The notes below the pieces were generated by a model, which was not told the origin of the DNA, ran no database searches, and saw nothing but the letters and a program-made list of their open reading frames with translations. Below are positions 15,144-24,039 of a stretch of 64,000 nucleotides of DNA, one piece after another. Position numbers and translations under genes: made by a program. The DNA lies in the NCBI GenBank assembly GCA_036705565.1, contig JAUBUY010000015.1, one strand, 5' to 3'. Origin of the DNA: Microcoleus sp036705565. GTDB taxonomy: Bacteria; Cyanobacteriota; Cyanobacteriia; Cyanobacteriales; Microcoleaceae. Numbering within the stretch: the stretch's first letter is position 1; every line of letters starts with the position of its first letter.

Positions 15144-17864
15144 CTACTTCAAATAAACCACCGTCACACCTGCACCTCCTTCTTTTTGACTGGCGAGCTC
15201 AAAGCGGGAAACCTGCGGGTGATTCGCGAGGAACTCGTGAACCCCGCGCCGCAACTGTCCCGTACCTTTACCGTGAATTATCCATAGCACTCCGTATTCC
15301 ACAGCCTTGGAAAGAGCTCTGTCTATTTCGATTTCTGCGTCTGAGACTCTCGCACCCCGTAGGTCGATCGAATTATTAGCAGTGCGAATGGCAATTTCGG
15401 GATTGGGTTTTGCAGGTTCCGCCGCTGCTTGCTTAGCTTTAGCCGTAGCGACTGCTTGTGCTTGGGCTGCAACCTTGGCTAATTGAGCTTTCGTTTCCGG
15501 TTTTTGACCGTCGAGGGATTCAATTTCTCCTAGTTTGACAGTCATTTTCATAATCCCAAACCGAACGCTCAACTCTTCGTTAGCGTCGGGGCCGCTGAGG
15601 ACTTCGGCGGTTTGGCCCAAGCTGGGAATGCGGATGCGATCGCCCACTTTCGGCATAAAACTCGGTTTGGGTTTAGCCGGTTGTTGCCGAGAGGGCAGGT
15701 GTTTTTGGGAAATTTGATTTAAGGTTTCTGTCGCTTGTTGGGCATTTTGAGCCGTCTGATTGCCCGACTGCAAGCGACGAATGATTTGAGCAATTTCTGA
15801 TTTTGCCGACCCTATCGCCTCATTTACTGCCACTTCCTGAGCTATTTTTAGTTCTCGCTCCCGCTCTTGCAAAGCGGCTGCTTTTTGAGAAACTTCTCTG
15901 TGCAATTTTTCGGTTTGGTGTAGCAGTTGAGTTGCTTCTCTGGCCTTGGTTTCCTGTTTCCGGCGCTGTGCTTCGAGTCCAGCAATTACTTGATTGACAT
16001 CTTGAGACGCTCCCCCGACATAGGTTTGAGCTTCATCGACTATGGATGCTAGCAAACCCAGTCTTTTGGCAATGGTGAGGGCGTTGGAACGTCCGGGAAT
16101 TCCCCACAGCAAGCGATAGGTTGGCTGCATGGAATTGTCGTCAAATTCTACTGAGGCATTTTCAAAGCGGGAGTCTTGATATTTGAGGGCTTTGAGTTCG
16201 CCAAAGTGGGTAGTTGCAACTGTTAATAGGGAATGTTGGGCGAGGTATTTCAACAGGGCGATCGCCAATGCACTGCCTTCTGAGGGGTCTGTTCCCGCTC
16301 CTACTTCGTCTAACAAAACTAAAGATTTGGGAATTGGTAATTGGGAATTGGTAATTGGGATTTGGGGTTGGGGAATTTGTAATTTAGGTTTGAGAATTGG
16401 GAGAGCAGAAACAGTGTTCTGTGTATCTATGACTTCTTCGTCTTGCTGTTGGGAATTAGTAATTGGAAGGTTGGAATTTTCTTCCCCTTCAGCCTGCGAT
16501 TTATTGTGTAAAACTTCTAAAATGCGGCTGATGCGGCGGATATGGCCGGAGAAAGTAGACAAACTTTGCTGCAAAGATTGTTCGTCACCAATATCAGCCA
16601 AAATATTGTCGAACCAAGGCAATTCTACGGGTTCGCGGGCGGCAACAAACATTCCTGCTTTCGCCATTAAAGCTGCCAATCCCAAGGTTTTGAGGGTGAC
16701 AGTTTTGCCGCCAGTGTTGGGGCCAGTAATGGCGACGACGCGGATGTGCGGCCCGATCGTTAAATCGACCGGCACGACTGGAAACCCTTGCTCGTGCTGT
16801 TGCTGCCAAACTAATAACGGATGGCGCAACTGGCGCAGGGTAATTTGCGATCGCAGGTTGCGAATTAATAATTGACTGTTTTCTTCTTTTTCCTCATCTT
16901 CTTTTTCCTCATCTTCTTTTTCGGGATTTTTTGGTGCTAATTCTGGCTCTCCCAATTCGATAAATTTCGGCGGATTTGCTTGCAGCCAAAAACTATAACG
17001 CGCTTTAGCGACCGCTAAATCTAAAGTTGTAACTACAACCACCAATCTGTCTAAATCGGGTTTTACTGCTGCGACTTGCTCGGTGAGGGCGCGGCGGACT
17101 GCTTCTTCTTCGGCTTGTTCTTGCCTGAGAAACTGCCGCATTTGGTTGTTAAGATTGACTGTATTGTGGGGTTCTACGTAGAGTGTCGCGCCACTGGCCG
17201 AGGAGTCGTGAACGATGCCCGGTATGGCATCTTTTTGGGGAGCTTTGACGGGAATGACAAAGCGTCCGCTTCTTTGGGTAATTAGCTGTTCTTGTACGGC
17301 GTTGGATTGGCGCTGCAAAATCCCCTGCAATATTTGATAAATGCGATCGCGCAACTGTCGCATTTGAACTCTAATTCCTGCTAATTTAGGAGTTGCTCTG
17401 TCTGCTACTTGAGCGCGATCGTCTATACAGCGATGGATTTCTTGCTCTAGTTCGGGATAAGTCCGCAATTGGGCTGCTAGTTCTTTGAGCGTCGGCACAT
17501 CTGCCTGAGAGTCAATTATCCGGCGCAATTGCCTTGCTCCGGCGAGGGTAGTAGCAATTGCCAGCAATTCTTCGCCGCTGAGCAAACCTTGGAGTTCGGC
17601 TCGTTGCAGGGAAGTGCCGATGTCTTGGATTCCTTCAAAACTCAAAGCACCGCCAGCGCGGCTCTCTAACTGATAAGCTTCCTGAGTTTGGGCGAGGAGT
17701 TCGGCTGTTTGAGCTTGAGTTGCCGGGATTGCGAGGTCAAGGGCGGCGGCGACGCCGAGTTTGGTGGCCGCGAAGGTAGCCAAGTGCTGACACAGGCGCG
17801 GCCATTCTAATAGTTCTAGTGTTTCGGCTTGAATCAAAGTTGAGGTGGTGTTGGTAATTGGCAT
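15144..17864 (-). CDS. mutS2: Endonuclease MutS2
   Basis: This 906-residue MutS-family ATPase has a C-terminal Smr nuclease domain. It acts in anti-recombination and, as known from other bacteria, in rescue of collided ribosomes. The N-terminal core domain is followed by Walker A GPNTGGKTVTLK (about residue 382), LADIGDEQSLQQSLSTFSGH, Walker B LVLLDEVGAGTDPSEG (about 517) and ATTHFGELK. The Smr domain starts at IDLRGARVSDAEIEIDRAL (about 822) and carries the HGKGTGQLRRGVHEFL motif. Two low-complexity inserts are present: an acidic EKEDEEKEDEEKEE at about 310-330, and a repeat-derived segment at about 458-515 between the Walker motifs. The protein is therefore ~110 residues longer than usual. 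Confidence 0.95.
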   Translation of the reverse strand: MPITNTTSTLIQAETLELLEWPRLCQHLATFAATKLGVAAALDLAIPATQAQTAELLAQTQEAYQLESRAGGALSFEGIQDIGTSLQRAELQGLLSGEELLAIATTLAGARQLRRIIDSQADVPTLKELAAQLRTYPELEQEIHRCIDDRAQVADRATPKLAGIRVQMRQLRDRIYQILQGILQRQSNAVQEQLITQRSGRFVIPVKAPQKDAIPGIVHDSSASGATLYVEPHNTVNLNNQMRQFLRQEQAEEEAVRRALTEQVAAVKPDLDRLVVVVTTLDLAVAKARYSFWLQANPPKFIELGEPELAPKNPEKEDEEKEDEEKEENSQLLIRNLRSQITLRQLRHPLLVWQQQHEQGFPVVPVDLTIGPHIRVVAITGPNTGGKTVTLKTLGLAALMAKAGMFVAAREPVELPWFDNILADIGDEQSLQQSLSTFSGHIRRISRILEVLHNKSQAEGEENSNLPITNSQQQDEEVIDTQNTVSALPILKPKLQIPQPQIPITNSQLPIPKSLVLLDEVGAGTDPSEGSALAIALLKYLAQHSLLTVATTHFGELKALKYQDSRFENASVEFDDNSMQPTYRLLWGIPGRSNALTIAKRLGLLASIVDEAQTYVGGASQDVNQVIAGLEAQRRKQETKAREATQLLHQTEKLHREVSQKAAALQERERELKIAQEVAVNEAIGSAKSEIAQIIRRLQSGNQTAQNAQQATETLNQISQKHLPSRQQPAKPKPSFMPKVGDRIRIPSLGQTAEVLSGPDANEELSVRFGIMKMTVKLGEIESLDGQKPETKAQLAKVAAQAQAVATAKAKQAAAEPAKPNPEIAIRTANNSIDLRGARVSDAEIEIDRALSKAVEYGVLWIIHGKGTGQLRRGVHEFLANHPQVSRFELASQKEGGAGVTVVYLK
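16320..16490. repeat. GGGAATTGGTAATTGG repeat translated inside mutS2
   Basis: Units of GGAATTGGTAATTGGGAATT type encode ITNSQLPIPKS-like peptides. The segment keeps frame and sits between the two ATP-binding motifs, at a surface position. The separate 15-bp unit TTCCTCATCTTCTTT repeats nearly three times at 16879-16923. Confidence 0.75.
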
Positions 17865-18119
17865 TCTCAGGCGCTGACCGAGAAGGTGAATTTAACGATA
17901 CTATTAATTAATTTTAAAGTTTTTTATTGTTTCCTGGCGCAATTTGAGAAAGTATCTGCGATCGCCCTCCGCAGTCTTTCGGCCGACAGCTCTGATGTAA
18001 CATTAATTACGAAGGAGAAAATTTGCATTTTTGCATTACCCGTCTAAAATTATACCTTCTCGTGATACCATTCCCCAAAAAATCTACAACTTTAGGCAAG
18101 CTCCCAACTATTATACAGT
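17865..18119. other. Intergenic, nothing recognised
   Basis: AT-rich sequence upstream of mutS2 (minus strand). No coding frame or strong hairpin. It holds one HIP1 octamer. Confidence 0.5.
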
Positions 18120-18315
18120 AAGTCAATCGATTTTAGATTTTAGATTTTAGATTTTAGAATTGAAGCATTGACTTGCGCGAGATAAATACGTTCGGCAAGT
18201 TTCTCGGATACAGGTTTTTAATTTCTCCACGGATGAATCACGTGGCGGGTATCCTGGATGTTTTCGGTCATTACCAATTTTTTACTCTAAAATATAAAAT
18301 CTAAAATGGTATGGG
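18120..18315 (+). repeat. Dispersed repeat D, copy 1, with (TTTTAGA)n heptamers
   Basis: The segment contains GTCAATCGA, TTTTAGA heptamers, AATTGAAGCATTGACTTGCG, CGAGATAAA, GGATACAGGTTTTTAATTTC and ATGAATCACGTGGCGGGTATC. It recurs reverse-complemented at 35695-35845 with about nine of ten bases matching by eye. A partial copy lies in the broken Uma2 gene at 35133-35304. A second heptamer run with AAAATGGTATG ends near 18312. The rest of the gap to 18445 shows nothing. Confidence 0.85.
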
Positions 18316-18445
18316 CTATTTTGGGTTTTGAGGGAGCGGGTATGGGCTGTTTTTTGATGTAATTGAACTATTTTGGAATTTTAAATCTGTCAGCGCAATT
18401 CTGGCGGTTGTATCCTAAAAAGTAATTTGTGGAGATGATAGAAGT

Positions 18446-19693
18446 ATGGCAAAGATTCTGGCGATCGTCGCGGATACTGTGACTTTTCAAGTTGTGAAAG
18501 AGTTACTCAGCCAAGAGGGACATCAGGTGAGAGTCGTTTCCGACGACAAGGAGGGTTTAGACTTGGCGAAGGAATTGTCCCCCGATGCGATAATTTGCGA
18601 CGGGACTTCGCGTCAAATCAACTTCTTGGAGGTGTGCCGGCTGGTGAAAGCCGAGCGAGAATTGGCGGCAGCCTATTTTATTCTGCTGACAACACCGGAG
18701 CAATTTGATGAAGTTCAAGCATTGGATGCGGCCTTTGACGATTTTCTGTTTAAACCGATAGTTAAGCAGGAATTATTGGCGCGGGTGCGCGCGTCTAAGC
18801 GATCGCACGAGTTGAGGGCGCGGTTGGAGTTAACCCAGCAAGAATTGGATCTGTCGCGCGATCGAATGCTGCAAAATGAAAAAATGTCTAGTTTGGGCGA
18901 ATTGGTGTCTGGGATAGCCCACGAAATTAACAACCCCATTACTTTTATTTACAGCAATCTAACTCACGTCCAAAGCTACGCAGCCGATTTAATTGAACTG
19001 CTGCGATTGTATCAAAAAGAGCTAGTCAATCCCGGAGCGGAAATTATGCAAAAACAACAAGATATGGATGTGGAATTCGTTCTGGACGATTTATTGAAAA
19101 TTGTGAGTTCCATGCGTACCGGGAGCGATCGCATCCGCCAAATAATTTTGTCGCTACAGGATTTTTCCCGCAGCGATCGATCGGGCTGGCAGTTATTTGA
19201 TGTTTCCGACGGTTTAGAAAATACTCTGTTGTTGTTGCAGCACCGCTTGCCGGCTCGCGAGGGAAGGCGAGACATCAAGGTGATCAAACAATTCGGCAAT
19301 TTGCCACAGATTGAGTGTTATGCAGGTCTGCTAAATCAAGCTTTTCTGAATATCATCAATCACGCGATCGATGCTTTGGAAGAGTCGGCTCAAGAGTTGG
19401 AGGAGTTGGAATCAATCAAATTTAAGCCCGTGATTTTGATAACCACTCAGGTAGTCGATGGTCAGCGAATTTCGATTGAGATTGCTGATAACGACATCGC
19501 ACATAGCAAAGATACCACAGCCGAAATTTCTGAGCAATTTTTGGGAGCAAAACCTGCGGAACCACCCATATCATCGGGACTTGCTCTCAGCTATCGGATA
19601 ATTGTAGAGCAGCACAAAGGAGAGTTCAAGTGTTTTTCCGAACCGGGTAAAGGCACTAAAATTCAGATAGAGATTCCGCTGCGTCACAGTTAA
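18446..19693 (+). CDS. Receiver-histidine kinase hybrid with degenerate ATP-binding domain
   Basis: A 415-residue cytoplasmic signalling protein. The N-terminal receiver (residues 3-120) keeps Asp in AIICDG, Thr in LLTT and Lys in FKP. The dimerisation/phosphotransfer domain has SGIAHEINNP with the phospho-accepting His near 158. The catalytic domain is unusual. The N-box reads NIINHAIDAL (the usual Asn before Ala is His), the G1 box reads IADNDIAHS instead of DNGxGI, and the G2 box reads SSGLALS instead of GTGLGL. ATP binding is therefore doubtful, and the protein may work as a phospho-sink or partner. A MITE begins right after its stop codon. Confidence 0.85.
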   Translation: MAKILAIVADTVTFQVVKELLSQEGHQVRVVSDDKEGLDLAKELSPDAIICDGTSRQINFLEVCRLVKAERELAAAYFILLTTPEQFDEVQALDAAFDDFLFKPIVKQELLARVRASKRSHELRARLELTQQELDLSRDRMLQNEKMSSLGELVSGIAHEINNPITFIYSNLTHVQSYAADLIELLRLYQKELVNPGAEIMQKQQDMDVEFVLDDLLKIVSSMRTGSDRIRQIILSLQDFSRSDRSGWQLFDVSDGLENTLLLLQHRLPAREGRRDIKVIKQFGNLPQIECYAGLLNQAFLNIINHAIDALEESAQELEELESIKFKPVILITTQVVDGQRISIEIADNDIAHSKDTTAEISEQFLGAKPAEPPISSGLALSYRIIVEQHKGEFKCFSEPGKGTKIQIEIPLRHS

Positions 19694-19835
19694 TTAGGAA
19701 TGAGAATTAAATAACTTACAATGCGTGATGGTTCTTGTGGGATGGGCGTCCCGCCCGTCCAGAAAGGGCGAGCTAAGAGTGCCCAACCCCTAGTCCCCAC
19801 AAACTTGTGTAAATTATTTAATTCGCGATCCTTAA
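19694..19835. mobile_element. MITE family B, copy 2 (directly after a stop codon)
   Basis: TTAGGAATGAGAATTAAATA begins at the base after TAA of the upstream kinase, and the element ends AATTATTTAATTCGCGATCC then TTAA. The core carries one GGGATGGGCGTCCCGCCC palindrome. It is the inverse orientation of 10294-10451. The remaining gap to 20114 holds GGGGGCGGATTTTTGAGATT- and GGGGCAACGACGGGGGGTTG-type palindromic fragments and no gene. Confidence 0.8.
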
Positions 19836-20114
19836 TAGTATTTACCGTTGGTGGGGGCGGATTTTTGAGATTGTTGGTTTTAGCCTGAGATTATGGTGAA
19901 TCCGCCCCTACAATGACTGCTTTTTTTTAAAGGTAAAATTTTGTAGAGGGAATGGCAGAAGTTATCGAGAAGAGACTTGAGTTGATCTTCCAGAGATTTG
20001 AAGGAGAGAGGAAGAGAATAGAAATATGAATAATTCCACGGAGAGGGGCAACGACGGGGGGTTGCCCCTACAAAACACGGTTATGTAGATGTTGTGTGTC
20101 TAGGAGTGAAATAA

Positions 20115-21350
20115 CTAAAGGGAGACTTGCGCGCCTTGAGTATCGAGGGCGATCGCCCTTACCTCAGCCTTTACCCCAAATTCCATCCAAGCAGCCGCCA
20201 TCCCTTTCTCAACCGCAACAGCGTTAGCCACATCCGTTAAAGCTAAAAGCGTTGGCCCGGCACCGCTAATTACCATTTCATAGGCCCCTGCATTCAGGGC
20301 AGCTTGCTGCACCGCTTCATATCCCTTAATCAGAGATTGCCGGTAAGGTTGGTGAATTTTGTCTTGGAGGGCGCAGCGCAGCCAGTTTTCATTGCCAGTT
20401 TCCAAAGCCCGCACTAGCAAACCGAGGTGTGCAGCATTAAAAATCGCGTCAGCCCGACTGTAATCTGCTGGCAAAACTTTGCGGGCTTCGGCTGTAGACA
20501 GTTCAAAATCTGGGATGGCTACCACCGGCACAACATTCGGATGCCAGGGAATATCGCAAATCTCCCATGAACCCCCCCCCTGCCCCCCCTTGCTAAGGGG
20601 GGGTGATTGTGTGAGCCCCCCCTTAGCAAGGGGGGGTGATGGTAGAATTTCCGCATCTAAGGGTGATTGTTCTGTTAGCCCCGCTTCACGGAGAGAGAAT
20701 TCTTCTCTTAGCCCCCCCTTACTAAGGGGAAGTTGTTCTCTTAGCCCCCCCTTACTAAGGGGGGGTTGGGGGGGTGCATTGCTAGCAGCTTCGGTAAGTG
20801 CGGGTGATTGTTCTGTTAGCCCCGCTTCACGGAGAGGGAATTCTTCTGTTAGCCCCCCCTTACTAAGGGGGGGTTGGGGGGGTGCATTGCTAGCAGCGAG
20901 GCGACATCCTCCCAGTAAAGCGGGGACAACGTTGTCGGGATGTCCTTCAAGTTCGATCGCCAATTGCATCACTTCCACCTGACTCAAAGGCGCACCGGCT
21001 AACTCATTTGCACCGACTAACCCACCGATAATAGCTGTGGCGGAACTTCCTAAACCTCTAGCCAGCGGCACTTGCATATCTATATGTATGGCTACGGGCG
21101 GCGGCGATTGGTTCAGGCGATCGTATAACTTTATAAATGCTTGATAAGCGAGATTGCTGTCATCTGTCTTGACTTTGGCGGCTTCAGAGCCTGTAACAGT
21201 AATTTTTAGTTTCTCGGTTGCTGAGGGTTCGAGTCGGGAGAATTGGAAGCGGTTGTAGAGGCTTAAAGCGGCGCCGATGCAGTCGAATCCTGGGCCTAAG
21301 TTGGCGGTTGTGGCGGGTACGGTGACGGTGACGGTGGAAGTTTCGAGCAT
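20115..21350 (-). CDS. thrB: Homoserine kinase with a ~108-residue repeat insertion
   Basis: A GHMP-family kinase that phosphorylates L-homoserine in threonine synthesis. Family motifs are VPATTANLGPGFDCIGAALS at residues 11-30, the ATP-binding PLARGLGSSATAIIGGLVGA at about 95-114, and the C-terminal VISGAGPTLLAL. The normal length is ~300 residues; this one has 411. Residues ~154-262 are repeats such as APPQPPLSKGGL, PLREAGLTEQSP and PSPPLAKGGL, placed between GGCRLAAS and WEICDIPWHP. Both halves of the enzyme are intact and in frame, so it may still be functional. Start ATG at 21350. Confidence 0.93.
   Translation of the reverse strand: MLETSTVTVTVPATTANLGPGFDCIGAALSLYNRFQFSRLEPSATEKLKITVTGSEAAKVKTDDSNLAYQAFIKLYDRLNQSPPPVAIHIDMQVPLARGLGSSATAIIGGLVGANELAGAPLSQVEVMQLAIELEGHPDNVVPALLGGCRLAASNAPPQPPLSKGGLTEEFPLREAGLTEQSPALTEAASNAPPQPPLSKGGLREQLPLSKGGLREEFSLREAGLTEQSPLDAEILPSPPLAKGGLTQSPPLSKGGQGGGSWEICDIPWHPNVVPVVAIPDFELSTAEARKVLPADYSRADAIFNAAHLGLLVRALETGNENWLRCALQDKIHQPYRQSLIKGYEAVQQAALNAGAYEMVISGAGPTLLALTDVANAVAVEKGMAAAWMEFGVKAEVRAIALDTQGAQVSL
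20565..20891. repeat. Nested palindromic repeat array inside thrB
   Basis: Units of CCCCCCTTACTAAGGGGGG palindromes with GCTTCACGGAGAG linkers occur about eight times. A tandem duplication is visible: 20661-20788 and 20802-20896 share GGGTGATTGTTCTGTTAGCC through GTGCATTGCTAGCAG, with the first unit carrying 33 extra bases (11 codons). All spacings keep the thrB frame. Confidence 0.9.
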
Positions 21351-21440
21351 TTTTTGAATAGTTAATTTGGAATGTTTAACCGCCGATGAATGCGGATGAA
21401 CGCAGAGCGAAGGATATTATACTATGTTTTCAAAAGCACT

Positions 21441-21935
21441 CTATTTTTGCAGCATTTCAAGATGCTTGATGGCATCTTGATAATCGTTGGTATTGCCATC
21501 TTTTTGATATAGTTCGGCTGCTTTCTGATAATCAGCGATCGCCCCCGGTTTGTCTTCTAAGAACTCGCGGACTCTGGCGCGGTTGTAGTAGGCATCGCCG
21601 TAGTTGGGGTTGATTTCAATTGCGCGATCGAAATCTGCTTTAGCTGCTGGGTAATCTTTGAGATTGCGGCCGTGGATGATGCCGCGTTTGTTGTGGGCTT
21701 TGGCGTAGTTGGGGTTGAGGCGGATGGCTTCGGTGTAATCGGCGATCGCCCCTTGAATGTCTCCCGCCTCTGATTTGGCTAAAGCACTATTGAATAAATC
21801 TTCAGCAGGATTTTGAACAATCGTTTTTTGAGCTATTAATATTGCTGAGGATTTAGCAGAGACAGCAAGGGATATATTACCAAAGATAGTAAAGATTACT
21901 AGAGTAGCAATTAAATTGTAAAATGATGATTTCAT
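21441..21935 (-). CDS. Exported TPR protein
   Basis: A 164-residue protein with an N-terminal signal peptide (hydrophobic NLIATLVIFTIFGNISLAVSA, residues 7-27) and three tetratricopeptide repeats. The repeats contain AIADYTEAIRLNPNYAKAH, AAKADFDRAIEINPNYGDAY and a shorter PGAIADYQKAAELY. TPRs form helical scaffolds for protein contacts, here in the periplasm or lumen. No partner is evident. It ends four bases from the Uma2 gene on the same strand, so the two may be co-transcribed. Confidence 0.8.
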   Translation of the reverse strand: MKSSFYNLIATLVIFTIFGNISLAVSAKSSAILIAQKTIVQNPAEDLFNSALAKSEAGDIQGAIADYTEAIRLNPNYAKAHNKRGIIHGRNLKDYPAAKADFDRAIEINPNYGDAYYNRARVREFLEDKPGAIADYQKAAELYQKDGNTNDYQDAIKHLEMLQK

Positions 21936-21938
21936 AAT

Positions 21939-22505
21939 TTAGGCAAAAATTTGAGCGACAGAACAACTAAAACCGGGCAACAAAGGCGAAGTTAGTTCAT
22001 CATTGCTCAACAGCGTAGCAATGAGCCTTAAACTTGCTTGTTCCCTGCGATAAACTTCTATTTGCTGCAATTGCCAATTCACAACCCAGTATTCCTGCAC
22101 TCCTCGCACTGAATAGAGTCTAAGTTTCAAATCTCGATCGCGTCTCTGATTGTCTGCACCGGGGGATAACACTTCAACAATTAACTCGGGTGCGGCGGTT
22201 AAATGGCCGGCTTCGTCTAGCAAGATAGCCAAGCGTTCATTACTCGCCCAAACTACATCAGGAATGACGTTATCAGCGTCCGTGAAAATAAGACCCGGAT
22301 TGATGGCGGCTCGTCCCAAACCAGTAGACATCGACCAAGTATCAAGGCAAGAAAAAAATCTGCCACAAGTCTGTTGATGCCCCCAATGCGGTGCTCTAGT
22401 CATAAATAGCTCCCCATCAATAATTTCATAGCGATCGCCGTTATCGGGCAATAGTTCTAAATCGGCGGTAGTCCAGCGTACTTTATCAGATATTGTCTGG
22501 TTCAT
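21939..22505 (-). CDS. Uma2 family (DUF820) endonuclease-like protein
   Basis: A 188-residue protein of a PD-(D/E)XK-like family that is strongly expanded in cyanobacteria, with no settled role. GDRYEIIDGELFM opens the domain. NVIPDVVWAS supplies the Asp and PELIVEVLSPG the Glu of the metal site, followed by RDRDLKLRLYSVRGVQEYWV. The start was set at MNQTISDKVRW (ATG at 22505); a longer reading to 22577 lacks family support. It is intact, in contrast to the split copy at 34890-35625. Confidence 0.85.
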   Translation of the reverse strand: MNQTISDKVRWTTADLELLPDNGDRYEIIDGELFMTRAPHWGHQQTCGRFFSCLDTWSMSTGLGRAAINPGLIFTDADNVIPDVVWASNERLAILLDEAGHLTAAPELIVEVLSPGADNQRRDRDLKLRLYSVRGVQEYWVVNWQLQQIEVYRREQASLRLIATLLSNDELTSPLLPGFSCSVAQIFA

Positions 22506-22727
22506 ACAAGCACTCTTGATAGGTGATAGAAACATTCTAAACCATCGAGCTTCTTGTCGCTCCACAGCTTGAAACAATCCGGCTACACTGACTTTCGCTT
22601 TTTGCAGGCGAGACTCAGAATATTGAAACCCGCCTGGGCGCGGGTTTCGTTTTTGTAGGGGCGATTTCGCATCGCCAAATTGTCCGATCGCCCAATTTAA
22701 AATTATTGAAAATTTAAAATCGCGCGA

Positions 22728-23963
22728 TTACTTCAAAATAGTTTTAGAAGCAATCCGAGTTTTCTTGCGATCGGCTTCACTCAATTGTTCGCCAGACTGC
22801 AAGCGAGTAGCAGAGGTTTGGAGCACAGTTGCGGCACTTTTATCGCCCATTTGCAGAGCAGTTTTCGCAGCAGTTTGCAGCATTGTTGCCGCGCCGGCGC
22901 GATCGCCCTGTTGCAATCGGGTTTCTGCGAGTTGAGTTTGGCGGTATTTAGCCAAAGCTAAAATGTGCTGCTGTACCATCGGGTTAATGGCCGGCTGATA
23001 AACTTTCACGACATTAGCGGAAAGTGCAACAGGATCGGAAAGCAAACCTTGGCCGACACTCGGATCGTCGTAGCGAATTTGCAATTGCCCGATCGCCTGT
23101 GTACCTTCGGGCAACTGTCCAATATAAATATTAGCCAAAACTACTCGCTCTATATCCTTCATTAAATCTCCCAGGCGTACCATAAAACGATCGCCCTCTT
23201 GCTGTACCGGTAATTCGATCGTATCCGGGGCAACTTGGGCGATCGGTTTGAGTTCGGCTAACCGTACTTTTGGCATCAGTGAAAATAGCAAATAAGCATT
23301 AGTCAAACCTACACCTTGGATGCGAGTAAATAGTTTGCTAAACTCGTCAACCGCATCTTCGGGACGCTGAATGTGAGCCAGAGCACCGCCACCAGCATCA
23401 GCAATCTTTTCCAAAATATCCTGGTTCCAGTTATCGCCAAATCCTAGAGAATTTAAAGTCATGTTGTAGTCGGCAGCCAATTTAGCCAACTTCAAACAGC
23501 GGCTGTCGTCGCCGTGTTCGTTTTCGCCGTCAGTCAGCAGAAACGCCTGAGATATAGCTTCTTTTTTGCCTTTGCCCAACTCTTCAATACCTAACTTAAT
23601 GCCCTCATCAATTGCTGTGCCACCGGCCGATCGCAATTGCTCAATTTGCCGTTTAATACTGCTGGGGTCTCCCACAATTTGATTGGGGACGAGGACTTTG
23701 GCTTTATGATCGAAAGCCACCGCGCAAAAGCGATCCCCGGGCTTCAACCTGTCCAGCAACCGTCCGGCGGCTTGTTTGACTGTTTCCAAGGGGCGTCCGC
23801 CCATCGAACCGCTGTGGTCGAGAATCAGGCACAGGTTTAAGGGTACGCTGGAGTCGATCGAGCTTGCCGTCGCAGACACCGAAATCGCTAGCTGGCGCTG
23901 CGTTGAGGGCGCAGCAGCGTCAAGGTTAGGGTCGTTTAAAACCGGGAGCAAACTAACTTTCAT
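22728..23963 (-). CDS. von Willebrand factor A domain protein
   Basis: A 411-residue protein without a signal peptide. The VWA domain (about 38-215) has the metal-ion-dependent adhesion site DHSGSMGG, Thr in AGGTAIDEG and Asp in LLTDGENEHGDD, all intact. A beta-rich middle region with LPVQQEGDRFMVRLGDL and a helical C-terminal part rich in Gln/Ala follow. Such stand-alone VWA proteins are common in cyanobacteria and are thought to assemble complexes; the partner is not known here. Start ATG at 23963. Confidence 0.85.
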   Translation of the reverse strand: MKVSLLPVLNDPNLDAAAPSTQRQLAISVSATASSIDSSVPLNLCLILDHSGSMGGRPLETVKQAAGRLLDRLKPGDRFCAVAFDHKAKVLVPNQIVGDPSSIKRQIEQLRSAGGTAIDEGIKLGIEELGKGKKEAISQAFLLTDGENEHGDDSRCLKLAKLAADYNMTLNSLGFGDNWNQDILEKIADAGGGALAHIQRPEDAVDEFSKLFTRIQGVGLTNAYLLFSLMPKVRLAELKPIAQVAPDTIELPVQQEGDRFMVRLGDLMKDIERVVLANIYIGQLPEGTQAIGQLQIRYDDPSVGQGLLSDPVALSANVVKVYQPAINPMVQQHILALAKYRQTQLAETRLQQGDRAGAATMLQTAAKTALQMGDKSAATVLQTSATRLQSGEQLSEADRKKTRIASKTILK

Positions 23964-24039
23964 GCGGGATACCTAAAGATTGCGTTAGTATTTCTTTAAG
24001 AATAGCTCCATCAGTTCAGGCAACATTTCGGTTATGTCA

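Noticed and set aside
20565..20891. Possible CRISPR array
   Set aside because: Repeats are palindromic units of unequal length in frame with thrB, spacers are themselves repeated, and no cas genes are near.
20479..20982. 167-codon open frame opposite thrB
   Set aside because: Open only because the palindromic repeats lack stops in several frames; the thrB strand has the enzyme motifs.
22625..22654. GAAACCCGC/GCGGGTTTC hairpin followed by GTTTTT
   Set aside because: The T run lies on the plus strand, but no plus-strand gene precedes it; both neighbours are on the minus strand, so I do not call it a terminator.
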